A stretch of DNA of 64,000 bases from Micromonospora sp. HK10 (GTDB lineage Bacteria > Actinomycetota > Actinomycetes > Mycobacteriales > Micromonosporaceae), in the NCBI RefSeq assembly GCF_000982955.1, contig NZ_KQ058814.1, forward strand, positions 1 to 64,000, given 5' to 3'. A program made the position numbers and the translations under genes. Position 1 is the stretch's first letter, and each line of letters opens with the position of its first letter. Of this stretch, positions 10,432-18,791 are shown in pieces. The notes below the pieces were generated by a model, which made no database searches, was not told the origin of the DNA, and worked only from the letters and a program-made list of their open reading frames with translations.

Positions 10432-11751
10432 TCACTTACCGGCGGCCGCACCGTTCTTCAATGCCGCCTGCCACTGCTCCTCGGCGGACTTGCCCTGCTC
10501 GATGGCGCGCAGGCTGTTCTCCACCGCGGTACGGACCGCGTTGTTCTTCGGGCCGAGGTAGACCGGCTTCAGCTCGCTGGCGCCGGCGGCGAAGATCTTG
10601 CCGACCGGGGCCTTGCTGAAGTAGTCGTTGGTCGAGTCGGCCACGGTCGGGTCCGCCAGTGCCTGCGGCGACGACGGCAGGTTACCGACCGCCTTGAACG
10701 CCTCGATCTGGCCCTTCGCGCTGGTCAGGAACTTGGCCAGCTCGATGGCCTCCTTCTGGTGCTTGCTCGACTTCGGCACCGCGAGGAACGAGCCACCCCA
10801 GTTGCCGCCGTTGCCGGGGGCCTTGGCGATGTCCCACTTGCCGGCCGCGCCGTCACCGGCCTGGCCCTTGATGACACCGGTCATCCACGCCGGGCAGGCG
10901 ATGGTGGCGAAGGTGCCGTTCTTGAAGCCGGCGTTCCACTCGTTGGAGAACGACTGGAGGTTGTTGGACAGGCCCGCACCGATCATCTTGGTGGTCATGT
11001 CGTACGCGGCCTTGATGTCCGGGTTCTCGCCGATGACCAGCTTGTTGCTCTTGTCGTAGTAGGTGTAACCGGTGCCCTGGCCGGCAATCTGCATGAGCAC
11101 CACGTTGTAGAAGTTGGTCGCCGAGTCGACGAACTTGTGCTTCTTGTCGGCGGCGGCGAAGCGCTGGCCGGTGGCGATGAACTGGTCCCAGGTCGGCCAG
11201 AGCGCCCCGACCTGCTCGCGGTCGGTGGGCAGCCCGGCGGCCTTGAACAGGTCGCTGCGGTAGCAGAGCGCCATCGAACCGACGTCGGTGCCGAGGCCCA
11301 GCACCTTGCCGTCGGGGGTGGTGCCCTGCTCCCACTTCCACGGCAGGAAGTTGCCCTTGAGCTCGTTCGCGCCGTGGTCGGCGAGGTTCACGAACTTGTC
11401 GGCCTGGGCGTAGAACTGGACGATGGTGCCCTCTTCCAGGGCCACCACGTCGCCCGCGCCGGAGCCGGCGGTGATCTGCTGGGTCAGGCGGGTGTTGTAG
11501 TCGCCGCCGCCCAGACCCTTGCCGCGCTCCTGGATCTTGATGTTCGGGTGGTCGGCTTGGTACTGCTTGTAGAGCTCTTCGTAGCCGAAGCCCTGGTCGC
11601 CGAAGACGTCGACGACCAGAGTGACCGGGCCGTCGCTCTTGCTGTCGCCGCTGCCCGGCGAGTCGTCGCCACAGGCGGTGGCGGCGACGAGCACCGCGGC
11701 GGACACGACCGCGATGGCCGCGAGCCGACGACGGCGGATTGGGACGCTCAT
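10432..11751 (-). CDS. cebE: Cello-oligosaccharide-binding lipoprotein CebE
   Basis: 439 residues. The basic start and hydrophobic core (RRRRLAAIAVVSAAVLVA) end in a lipobox with Cys at residue 27, followed by a Ser/Gly/Asp-rich tether, so the protein is anchored outside the membrane. The body is an extracellular solute-binding protein family 1 fold, with YNTRLTQQITAGSGAGDVVA typical of cellobiose binders. First gene of the operon; its transcript starts near 11897, giving a leader of about 145 nt. Substrate assignment rests on the operon partners (GH1 and CebR boxes), not on binding residues. Confidence 0.9.
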   Translation of the reverse strand: MSVPIRRRRLAAIAVVSAAVLVAATACGDDSPGSGDSKSDGPVTLVVDVFGDQGFGYEELYKQYQADHPNIKIQERGKGLGGGDYNTRLTQQITAGSGAGDVVALEEGTIVQFYAQADKFVNLADHGANELKGNFLPWKWEQGTTPDGKVLGLGTDVGSMALCYRSDLFKAAGLPTDREQVGALWPTWDQFIATGQRFAAADKKHKFVDSATNFYNVVLMQIAGQGTGYTYYDKSNKLVIGENPDIKAAYDMTTKMIGAGLSNNLQSFSNEWNAGFKNGTFATIACPAWMTGVIKGQAGDGAAGKWDIAKAPGNGGNWGGSFLAVPKSSKHQKEAIELAKFLTSAKGQIEAFKAVGNLPSSPQALADPTVADSTNDYFSKAPVGKIFAAGASELKPVYLGPKNNAVRTAVENSLRAIEQGKSAEEQWQAALKNGAAAGK

Positions 11752-11887
11752 CTTCCAGACCCCTCTTTCGGTGGTGAGGCGCTATCTGTGTGGTGGGGGG
11801 TGCTTTCGCGTGCTTTCGCCGCCGGCGGCCCGTGGGGGGCGTCGGCGGCGACCCGGGATCGGGCAGGAGTGAGATCCACGCCACTCC

Positions 11888-11901
11888 CGGGAGCGCTCCC
11901 A
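11888..11901. promoter_or_regulatory. CebR operator 1
   Basis: CGGGAGCGCTCCCA contains a perfect 12-bp palindrome and matches the Streptomyces CebR box TGGGAGCGCTCCCA at 13 of 14 positions. It covers the predicted transcription start of cebE, immediately downstream of the -10. Confidence 0.85.
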
Positions 11902-11903
11902 TG

Positions 11904-11932
11904 AGATTGCCGGCAGGTATCGGGGGTGTCAA
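11904..11932 (-). promoter_or_regulatory. cebE operon promoter
   Basis: On the minus strand TTGACA (11932-11927), a 17-nt spacer and CAATCT (11909-11904). Strong housekeeping-sigma promoter lying between two CebR operators; start predicted near 11897. Confidence 0.8.
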
Positions 11933-11940
11933 TAGACCGA

Positions 11941-11954
11941 TGGGAGCGTTCCCA
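11941..11954. promoter_or_regulatory. CebR operator 2
   Basis: TGGGAGCGTTCCCA, 13 of 14 positions of the consensus, 9 bp upstream of the -35. Its centre is 53 bp from that of operator 1, close to five helical turns. Confidence 0.82.
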
Positions 11955-12024
11955 GATCGTTACCGCGCCCGGCACCGCCATCCCGACCCCGCGCCGGCCG
12001 AGCCGGCGGCCTGGGCCGCGCCTG

Positions 12025-12570
12025 TCAGCAGAAGCGGCGCAGCAGGGTGGTGGCGCGGACCGCGTCGAAGGCGGTGGGATCGAAATCGGCGCCGGCCCAG
12101 TCCTGCATCAACCACCGCTGCGGATGCTCGGCGTCGGCGAGGGCGGCCAGCAGGACCGCGTACCCGGCCGGACCGCCGACCCCCTCCGGCGGGCAGGCCC
12201 GCTCCCCCGCCAGGCAGGACGGGTAGCGCTCGTCCGGATCGGCGGTGCAGACGTCCTCGACCACCAGGTCGTGCTCCCACCAGTCGCCGAAGTCGTAGAG
12301 GTACCGGAACCGGCTGCCCTTGCCGACCACCGCGTCCAGCCGGACGTCCAGCTCGTCGCGGACCGGAAGCTCGCCGTCCGGGTCGGGCTCGCCGTACTGC
12401 CGGCCGTCGATCTCGAACGAGTGCAGGCGGCAGTCCCGCCAGCCCATCGCGTGCTGCACCACCCGGTGCAGCCGGTCCAGCGTGTACCCGCCGGGGACCA
12501 GCACCCGCCGCCACACCGGCGGCCGGACGCCGACCAGGGACACCTGGAGCTGGAAGATCTGACGCGGCAT
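12025..12570 (-). CDS. Plasmid pRiA4b ORF-3 family protein
   Basis: 181 residues. The opening IFQLQVSLVGVRPPVWRRVL, then LDRLHRVVQHAMGW, YDFGDWWEHDLVVE and YPSCLAGERACPPE are the hallmark segments of this family, found in plasmid, transposon and chromosomal contexts. Biochemical function is unknown. Two cysteines in the SCLAGERACPPE segment may bind metal. The ATG at 12570 has GAGGAGGA upstream. It diverges from the Cys-rich small gene, their starts being only 35 bp apart. No transposase or repeat ends are seen nearby, so mobility is not supported. Confidence 0.8.
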   Translation of the reverse strand: MPRQIFQLQVSLVGVRPPVWRRVLVPGGYTLDRLHRVVQHAMGWRDCRLHSFEIDGRQYGEPDPDGELPVRDELDVRLDAVVGKGSRFRYLYDFGDWWEHDLVVEDVCTADPDERYPSCLAGERACPPEGVGGPAGYAVLLAALADAEHPQRWLMQDWAGADFDPTAFDAVRATTLLRRFC

Positions 12571-12592
12571 GTCTGTCCCATCCTCCTCGGCA

Positions 12593-12598
12593 TAGGCT
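12593..12598 (+). promoter_or_regulatory. Leaderless -10 box (TAGGCT)
   Basis: TAGGCT ends 6 nt before the ATG at 12605 of the Cys-rich small protein, with no Shine-Dalgarno sequence. Confidence 0.65.
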
Positions 12599-12604
12599 GC
12601 CAGC

Positions 12605-12724
12605 ATGATCTGCCGAGCGTGCCGGGAGCGGCGGCACGACGACTGTCCAGGCCGGAAGTGGTGCGACTGCCAGCACCGTACCCCCGAACCCACCCCGCCG
12701 GTCACCGGTCCGGCCGGCGAATGA
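12605..12724 (+). CDS. Cys-rich 39-residue protein coupled to a RibD-like reductase
   Basis: 39 residues starting MICRACRERRHDDC, with Cys at 3, 6, 14, 20 and 22 and His at 11 and 24. The CxxC pair, the later CDC-Q-H segment and the small size suggest a zinc-binding knuckle. The stop overlaps the ATG of the reductase gene (ATGA at 12721-12724), so the two are translationally coupled, and a leaderless promoter sits at the standard distance. The tail after residue 26 is Pro/Thr-rich and probably unstructured. Function unknown; it could be a metal chaperone or small partner of the reductase. Too short for most gene callers. Confidence 0.65.
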   Translation: MICRACRERRHDDCPGRKWCDCQHRTPEPTPPVTGPAGE

Positions 12725-13509
12725 CCGCCGGGACGACGCCCGTCGCGCGGGTCTGGCCGGCGCCCGGGACCGGGCCGCTGACCGACCCGGAGCTGGCCGC
12801 GCTCTACGGCCGCGCCACCCGCCCCCACCTGCGGGTCAACTTCGTCGCCAGCGCCGACGGCGCGGTCACCCTGGACGGCTACTCCGCCGGGCTCTCCGGC
12901 AAGCCGGACAAGCGGGTCTTCGGCCTGCTGCGGATGCTCTGCGACGGCCTGGTGGTGGCCGCCGGCACGCTGCGCCACGAGGGCTACCGGGCGCTCCGGT
13001 CGAGCGAGCCGCGCCGGGCCTGGCGGGCCGGGCAGGGACTCGCCGACCACCCGACCCTGGTGGTGGTCTCCGGCTCGCTGGACCTGGACCCGGCCCAGGC
13101 GTGCTTCGCCGACGCGCCGGTCCGGCCGCTGGTGCTCACCCACGACGCCGCGGAGCCGCCGCCCGGGCTGACCGACGTGGCCGACCTCGTCCGCTGTGGC
13201 GCGGAGCGGGTCGACCTGGCCGCCGGCCTGGCCGAGCTGCGCCGCCGCGGGCTGGGCCAGCTGCTCTGCGAGGGCGGGCCGCACCTGTTCGGCGCGCTCA
13301 CCGCCGCCGACCTGGTGGACGAACTCTGCCTGACCGTCGCGCCACTGCTCGCCGGTGCCGGCCCCGGCCGGATCACCGCCGGGGCCGGCAGCGCGCCGCG
13401 GCACCTGCCGCTACGGCACGTGCTGGCCGCCGCCGACGGGGTGCTGATGTTGCGGTACGCCCGCGAGCCCGGCGAGGCCCCGCCGGCCGGAGCCGCCCCG
13501 GCCGCCTGA
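12721..13509 (+). CDS. RibD C-terminal-domain reductase (pyrimidine reductase family)
   Basis: 262 residues with a dihydrofolate-reductase-like fold. RVNFVASADGAVTLDGYSAG (about residues 38-58) and LLCEGGPHLFGAL (about 181-193) are the NADPH and substrate segments of the RibD C-terminal family. Stand-alone proteins of this type are annotated as pyrimidine reductases and may act on riboflavin-like or F420-related substrates; the deaminase domain of full RibD is absent. No riboflavin genes are nearby, so the pathway is uncertain. Coupled by a 4-nt overlap to the upstream Cys-rich micro-gene. Confidence 0.78.
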   Translation: MTAGTTPVARVWPAPGTGPLTDPELAALYGRATRPHLRVNFVASADGAVTLDGYSAGLSGKPDKRVFGLLRMLCDGLVVAAGTLRHEGYRALRSSEPRRAWRAGQGLADHPTLVVVSGSLDLDPAQACFADAPVRPLVLTHDAAEPPPGLTDVADLVRCGAERVDLAAGLAELRRRGLGQLLCEGGPHLFGALTAADLVDELCLTVAPLLAGAGPGRITAGAGSAPRHLPLRHVLAAADGVLMLRYAREPGEAPPAGAAPAA

Positions 13510-13585
13510 GCGGAACCCGCCGAGGCGGGCCGGCGGCTGGCGGCGACCGCTCACCGAAGCGCCACCCGGCCAGCCATCAGGGCCG

Positions 13586-13591
13586 TAACCT
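13586..13591 (+). promoter_or_regulatory. Leaderless -10 box (TAACCT)
   Basis: TAACCT ends 6 nt before the ATG at 13598; no ribosome binding site. Confidence 0.6.
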
Positions 13592-13597
13592 CAGGGA

Positions 13598-13996
13598 ATG
13601 CGTTATCCGGGTGCCGGCCCGGCCGGGGACGGCCGGCCGCTGCTCGCCGCCGGCCTGCTGGTCGGCTCGGGACTGGTCGACATGCTGGCGGCCTACGCCA
13701 ACACCGCCGCCGCGCCGTACCTGGTGCTGACCCGTAGCGGTGTCCACCAGCTCGACATCGCCGCCTGGGCCTGGCTGGACCTGACGGTCGGCGCGCTGGT
13801 CGCGCTGGCCGGACTGCTCACCCTCACCGGTCGGCGCGGCGCGGCCGGGACGGCCATCGGCTGCGCCGCCCTGGCGATCGTCCTGGACCTGCTCATGCTG
13901 CCGTACGCGCCGCTCCGGGCGGTGCTGGTGGCCACGGTCAACGCCGCGGCGATCCGGCTGCTGCTGCGCCACCGCCGCGCCGTCGCCGGCCGGTGA
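13598..13996 (+). CDS. Small four-helix membrane protein (DUF7144-like)
   Basis: 132 residues with four predicted membrane helices: LLAAGLLVGSGLVDMLAAY, then WLDLTVGALVALAGLLTL, AGTAIGCAALAIVLDLLML and a last helix through AVLVATVNAAAIRLLL. The order, with the extracytoplasmic loop YLVLTRSGVHQLDIAAWAW, resembles the actinobacterial DUF7144 membrane domain. No catalytic residues; function unknown. Single gene, convergent with the hydrolase downstream (17-nt gap). Confidence 0.65.
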   Translation: MRYPGAGPAGDGRPLLAAGLLVGSGLVDMLAAYANTAAAPYLVLTRSGVHQLDIAAWAWLDLTVGALVALAGLLTLTGRRGAAGTAIGCAALAIVLDLLMLPYAPLRAVLVATVNAAAIRLLLRHRRAVAGR

Positions 13997-14012
13997 CGCC
14001 GGGCGACGCCGG

Positions 14013-15644
14013 TCAGCGCGGCTGGCAGATCCGGCCGCTGAACGCCGGGTCGCCCTCCCGGCCGGCGGCCCACACCGGGTTGAGCATGAGCGGCAGCGGC
14101 GGCGCCTGCCAGGCGGCGCCGAGCCGCTGGAACAGGCGGTACTCCCGCCGGGGCGTGTCGGTCTGGTCACCGGCCAGGAAGTCGACCACCCGGTCCTGGG
14201 CCACCTGCCGACCGATGATCCCACCGTGGAACGCGGGCAGCTGGAAGACCGGGACCTGGCTGTACTCCCCCGGCGGCGCCTCGGCGGCGCTGACCGTGGG
14301 CAGGAAGGCGATCGTCCGCACCCCGGCCACCGGGCAGAGCGTGCGGTTGCGGTAGAAGGGGGCGTTCACCAGGATCGAGCGCACGAACGGCTCGTCCGGA
14401 TCGTCCTTCACCTCCCGCCCGAGATTGGCCAGCCAGAAGATCCCGCGCAGTTCCCAACCGGCCACCACCCCCCAGCCGCTGTGGCCGGGCGGCGGATAGT
14501 AGGCCCGGCCCGGCTGGATGAGCGGGCTGATCAGGATCGCCGCCTCCACCGGCGAGGGCCGGGGCCACTTGTCCAGGTAGGTCCGGGCCACCATGGCGCC
14601 CTCGCTGAAGCCGACCAGGCCCACCGGCCGGCCGGTGCGCTTGTGCAGCGCCTCCACCTGCGCCGCGAGCAGGACCGCGCTGGAGTCCAGCGACTGGTGC
14701 GTGTCCAGCGGCTGGTACGGCCGGGGCCGCCCCCGCGCGTCGAGGCCGGCGTACGAGAAGCGCTCCACCCGCGGGTCGACCGGCTCCCGCCCGGTCCAGT
14801 GCGAGTCGTGCCCGGCGATCGCGATGACGGCGTGCGGCACCCGGTCGGGCAGCCGCTCGGTGACCACCGGGGGCGTCCACTCCCCCGGCGGGCCCGACAC
14901 GGTGGCCGCGACCGACTGCGCGCCGACCGCCCCGGCCATGGTGAGCAGGATCGCCACCGGGGCGACCGGCACGCGGGCCCAGCGCACCCGCGCGGGCGCC
15001 ACGGCCGCCGCCACGGTGCGCCGCCAGAGCAGGCCGTTGGCCACTCCGGCGAGCCCGGCCACGGCCACGCCCCACCAGCCCGGCACGCTGGTGATCACCG
15101 CGCCCGCGACGGTGAGCACCGCGAAGTTGAGCATCGTCCAACCGGCCAGTTCGATCGTGGGCAGGCCGCGCCACCACGCCCCGACCATCCCGGCGCGTTG
15201 CAGGAACGGGGCGAGCACCAGCATCGGGGCCAGCGAGGCGAACAGGTACAGCGAGAGCGCCACGGCCGCGAAGGCGACCGAGATCGCGGCCCACGGCGAG
15301 ATGACCACGAGGGCCAGCGCGGCCACCTCGATGTTGCGCCGCACCAGCCAGCCGAACGTGGGTCGGGGCACCCGCGCCGGCCAGGCCAGTGCGGTCAGCG
15401 CGGCGGACATCAGCCCGCGGAGCAGGACCAGCACCACCAGTCCGAGCAGGAACGTCCACCACGAGTCGTGGTAGACCAGCAGCCAGCGCAGGTCGTGGAA
15501 CGAGTCGTACGGCCAGACCGCGGTGACCTGGGGCGCGAGGCCGCGCGCGCCGTTGAACCCGATGGTCACCAGCGCCGCCTCCTGCAGCAGCGGCGGCACG
15601 CCGGCGAGGAGCAGCAGCGCCAACCGGCTCCGGTTCACCTGCAC
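14013..15644 (-). CDS. Membrane-anchored alpha/beta-hydrolase
   Basis: 543 residues. The N-terminal half (to about 260) has five to six membrane helices, including LALLLLAGVPPLL and FLLGLVVLVLLRGLMSAALTA. The C-terminal half is an extracytoplasmic alpha/beta-hydrolase with the nucleophile elbow GFSEG (GLVGFSEGAMVART, about residue 355) and a possible catalytic His in LPAFHGGIIGRQ. Its substrate is unknown; lipase or esterase is plausible. The GTG at 15644 is preceded by GAGGAG at good spacing and is preferred to an upstream start at 15677. No operon partner. Confidence 0.7.
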   Translation of the reverse strand: MQVNRSRLALLLLAGVPPLLQEAALVTIGFNGARGLAPQVTAVWPYDSFHDLRWLLVYHDSWWTFLLGLVVLVLLRGLMSAALTALAWPARVPRPTFGWLVRRNIEVAALALVVISPWAAISVAFAAVALSLYLFASLAPMLVLAPFLQRAGMVGAWWRGLPTIELAGWTMLNFAVLTVAGAVITSVPGWWGVAVAGLAGVANGLLWRRTVAAAVAPARVRWARVPVAPVAILLTMAGAVGAQSVAATVSGPPGEWTPPVVTERLPDRVPHAVIAIAGHDSHWTGREPVDPRVERFSYAGLDARGRPRPYQPLDTHQSLDSSAVLLAAQVEALHKRTGRPVGLVGFSEGAMVARTYLDKWPRPSPVEAAILISPLIQPGRAYYPPPGHSGWGVVAGWELRGIFWLANLGREVKDDPDEPFVRSILVNAPFYRNRTLCPVAGVRTIAFLPTVSAAEAPPGEYSQVPVFQLPAFHGGIIGRQVAQDRVVDFLAGDQTDTPRREYRLFQRLGAAWQAPPLPLMLNPVWAAGREGDPAFSGRICQPR

Positions 15645-15881
15645 CGCCGCTCCTCGTACCGTCGCTCCTCCGGCCACATGCAGGATCTCGCGGCCCGGGG
15701 TCGGGCGGTGCCGGAACGGCGGAGCCGGCCGGTACGCAGAGTCAGCGCGGGACGGCGCAGCGCAGGCCTCGCGGAGTCATGGCGTGGTCTCCGCCGCGTC
15801 GCGTGGCAACCTGTCGCATCCCTCGGGCAGGATGCACCACGTGCCCCGCCACCGAGACGACCAGCCGACCGGAGTCCGCCG

Positions 15882-17630
15882 ATGACCGACGACCTGCTCG
15901 ACGGCCCCGGCGACGGGGTCGGCCGGGTGCTCGGCACCGCCGACGCCACCCCGCTCACCTTCTGGACGGCCGTCGCCCCGGGCAGTTACCTGCAGCTCGA
16001 CGACGTGGTGGTCACCCGGCGCGAGCTGCCCGACCGGGAGCCGGTGACGATCGCCGGGGTGGTCACCCAGGTGCGGGCCCGGCACGAGGGCGCCCAGTTC
16101 GACTCCGACGTCTTCGCCATCGCCGACGGCACCCTGCCGGCCCAGGTGCAGGAGGCCGCCGAGGTCACCACCACCCGGGTCGACCCCGAGTTCTACGTGC
16201 CGCCCACCCCCGGGGCGGTGGTGCACCGGGCCGAGGGCGACGCCCGGGCCCGGGCCCTGCACTTCGACCGGATGGAACGGCGCATCCCGATGGGGATGGG
16301 GCGGGACGGCGTTCCGGTCTACCTCAACGCCGACTTCCTCGACGGCACCCGGGGCGCGCACGTCTCCATCTCCGGCATCTCCGGGGTGGCCACCAAGACC
16401 AGCTTCGCCACCTTCCTGCTCTACTCGGTCTTCCGCTCCGGCGTGCTGGGCGGCGACGCGGTCAACGCCAAGGCGCTGATCTTCAACGTCAAGGGCGAGG
16501 ACCTGCTCTTCCTCGACCATCCCAACACCCGGCTCGACGACCCCACCCGCGCCGGCTACGCGAAGCTCGGGCTGGACGCCGGCGCCTTCCCGGACGTGCG
16601 GGTGTACGCCCCGCCCCGGGTCGGCGACTCCTCCGGCACGCCGGACGTGAGCAGCCGGCTCACCGGCGTGGACAGCTTCTACTGGACGCTGAGCGAGTTC
16701 TGCGCCGACCGGCTGCTGCCGTACGTCTTCGCCGACGCCGACGACGAGCGGCAGCAGTACACGATGGTGGTCCACTCGGTCGCCGCCCACCTGGCCCGCT
16801 ACGCCCAGCCCGCCGACAGCGGGGTGAGCCTGGACGGGGTCCGGCTCGGCTCGTACGCCGATCTGGTCGACCACGTCGTCGAGCAGCTCAACGACGACGA
16901 GACCCGCGGCGACTGGGCCGGCAGCGCGGTCGGCCTCGGCACGGTCAACGCGTTCGCCCGCCGGCTGATCGGCAGCAAGAAGGACCTGGGCCGGCTGATC
17001 CGGGGCGATCTGGCCACCCGCCGCCCGCACAGCATCAACACCGCGGAGAGCGCCCAGGTCACCGTGGTCGACCTGCACAACCTCCCGGACCGGGCGCAGC
17101 GGTTCGTGGTCGGCGTCACGCTCAAGAGCGAGTTCGAGCGCAAGGAGAAGGCCGGCACCGCCAAGCCGCTGCTCTTCGTCGTCCTCGACGAGCTGAACAA
17201 GTACGCCCCGCGCGAGGGCTCCTCCCCGATCAAGGAGGTGCTGCTCGACATCGCCGAGCGGGGCCGCTCGCTCGGGGTGATCCTGGTCGGCGCGCAGCAG
17301 ACCGCCAGCGAGGTGGAGCGGCGGATCGTGACCAACTCGGCGATCCGGGTGGTCGGTCGGCTCGACCCGGCCGAGGCGTCCCGCCCGGAGTACGGCTTCC
17401 TTCCGCCCGCCCAGCGCCAACGCGCCCTGCTGGCCAAGCCGGGCACCATGTTCGTCAACCAGCCGGACATCCCGGTGCCGCTCTGCCTGGAGTTCCCCTT
17501 CCCGGCCTGGGCCACCCGGGTCTCCGAGGCCGGCCGGGCGCCGTCGGAGACGCTGCGCTCGATCACCCAGGCGGCCGACCCGTTCGCGGTGGTGGGCTCC
17601 GGCACCGCCGACGACGACATCCCGTTCTGA
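15882..17630 (+). CDS. HerA-like hexameric ATPase
   Basis: 582 residues. Residues 15-110 resemble the HerA/ATP-synthase (HAS) barrel (WTAVAPGSYLQLDDVVV and following strands). The ATPase core follows: a P-loop-like GISGVATKTSFATFLL near residue 165, Walker B LLFVVLDELNKYAP near 430, and sensor/arginine segments ERGRSLGVILVGAQQTASEV and TNSAIRVVGRLD. HerA is a DNA translocase that works with NurA and Mre11-Rad50 in end resection. Here it is first in an operon with sbcD, sbcC and a NurA-like gene. The P-loop lacks the usual GxxxxGK glycines (see findings), so ATP hydrolysis is not certain. The ATG follows GGAG; the next gene is 12 nt away. Confidence 0.78.
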   Translation: MTDDLLDGPGDGVGRVLGTADATPLTFWTAVAPGSYLQLDDVVVTRRELPDREPVTIAGVVTQVRARHEGAQFDSDVFAIADGTLPAQVQEAAEVTTTRVDPEFYVPPTPGAVVHRAEGDARARALHFDRMERRIPMGMGRDGVPVYLNADFLDGTRGAHVSISGISGVATKTSFATFLLYSVFRSGVLGGDAVNAKALIFNVKGEDLLFLDHPNTRLDDPTRAGYAKLGLDAGAFPDVRVYAPPRVGDSSGTPDVSSRLTGVDSFYWTLSEFCADRLLPYVFADADDERQQYTMVVHSVAAHLARYAQPADSGVSLDGVRLGSYADLVDHVVEQLNDDETRGDWAGSAVGLGTVNAFARRLIGSKKDLGRLIRGDLATRRPHSINTAESAQVTVVDLHNLPDRAQRFVVGVTLKSEFERKEKAGTAKPLLFVVLDELNKYAPREGSSPIKEVLLDIAERGRSLGVILVGAQQTASEVERRIVTNSAIRVVGRLDPAEASRPEYGFLPPAQRQRALLAKPGTMFVNQPDIPVPLCLEFPFPAWATRVSEAGRAPSETLRSITQAADPFAVVGSGTADDDIPF

Positions 17631-17642
17631 GGTGGGACGAGC

Positions 17643-18791
17643 ATGAAGATCCTGCACACCTCCGACTGGCACGTCGGCAAGGTGCTCAAGGGGCAGTCCC
17701 GGGCCGACGAGCACAAGCAGGTGCTCGCCCAGGTCATCGAGATCGCCCAGGCCGAGCGGCCCGACCTGGTCATCGTCGCCGGCGACCTGTACGACACCGC
17801 CGCGCCCTCCCCGGAGGCGACCCGCCTGGTCACCCGGGCGCTGACCGCACTGCGCCGGACCGGGGCCGACGTGGTGGCGATCGGCGGCAACCACGACAAC
17901 GGCCCGGCGCTGGACGCGCTGCGCCCGTGGGCCGAGGCGGCCGGCATCACCCTGCGCGGCAGCGTCCGCGACAGTCCGGCCGAGCACGTCATCGACGGCG
18001 TCACCCGGGACGGCGAGCGCTGGCGGCTGGCCGCGCTGCCCTTCCTCTCCCAGCGGTACGCGGTGCGGGCCGTGGAGATGTACGAGCTGACCGCCGCCGA
18101 GGCCAACCAGACGTACGCCGACCACCTGGGCCGGGTCCTCGACCGGCTCGCCGAGGGCTTCGACGAGCCGGACCGGGTGCACCTGGTCACCGCCCACCTG
18201 ACCGTGGTCGGCGCGAGCACCGGTGGTGGCGAGCGGGACGCGCACACCGTCCTCGGCTACGCGGTGCCGGCGACCGTCTTCCCGGGCACCGCCCACTACG
18301 TGGCGCTAGGGCACCTGCACCGCTCGCAGCGGGTGATCGGCCCCTGCCCGATCCGCTACAGCGGCAGCCCGCTGGCGATCGACTTCGGCGAGCAGGAGAA
18401 CGTCGGCTCGGTCACCGTCGTCGAGGTGACCGCCACGACCGCCGCGCAGATCCGTGAGGTGCCGGTGCCCGGCGCGGTCCCGCTGCGCACGGTCCGCGGC
18501 ACCCTCGCCCAGCTCGCCGAGATCGACGTCCCGGACGGCTGGCTGCGGGTCTACGTCCGGGAGCAACCCCGGGCCGGGCTGCGCGAGGAGGTACAGGAGC
18601 TGCTCCCCCGGGCGTTGGAGATCCGGATCGACCCGGAGCTGGTGCCCGCCCCCGGCAGCGGCACCCGCACCGCCCAGCGGGCCGGGCGGTCCCCGAGCCA
18701 GCTCTTCGCCGACTACCTCGGCAGCCGGGGGCACGCCGACGACGGCGTCCAGGAGCTCTTCGACGAGCTGCTCGAGGAGGTGGAGCACTGA
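17643..18791 (+). CDS. sbcD: DNA exonuclease subunit SbcD (Mre11 family)
   Basis: 382 residues. All phosphodiesterase motifs are present in order: SDWHVGK (about residue 7), VAGDLYDT (about 45), GGNHDN (about 82), TAHLTVVG (about 185) and GHLHRSQ (about 225). With SbcC it forms the nuclease that opens hairpins and trims double-strand ends. Its stop and the sbcC start share one base (TGATG), indicating coupling. The C-terminal capping region is shorter than in E. coli and ends in an acidic tail. Confidence 0.94.
   Translation: MKILHTSDWHVGKVLKGQSRADEHKQVLAQVIEIAQAERPDLVIVAGDLYDTAAPSPEATRLVTRALTALRRTGADVVAIGGNHDNGPALDALRPWAEAAGITLRGSVRDSPAEHVIDGVTRDGERWRLAALPFLSQRYAVRAVEMYELTAAEANQTYADHLGRVLDRLAEGFDEPDRVHLVTAHLTVVGASTGGGERDAHTVLGYAVPATVFPGTAHYVALGHLHRSQRVIGPCPIRYSGSPLAIDFGEQENVGSVTVVEVTATTAAQIREVPVPGAVPLRTVRGTLAQLAEIDVPDGWLRVYVREQPRAGLREEVQELLPRALEIRIDPELVPAPGSGTRTAQRAGRSPSQLFADYLGSRGHADDGVQELFDELLEEVEH

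Noticed and set aside
12025..12570. Mobile element, because pRiA4b ORF3-like proteins occur on plasmids and transposons
   Set aside because: No transposase, terminal inverted repeats or target duplications are seen around the gene.
13516..13529. Terminator after the RibD-like gene (CCCGCC-ga-GGCGGG)
   Set aside because: Loop of two bases is too small and the remaining stem is only five base pairs.
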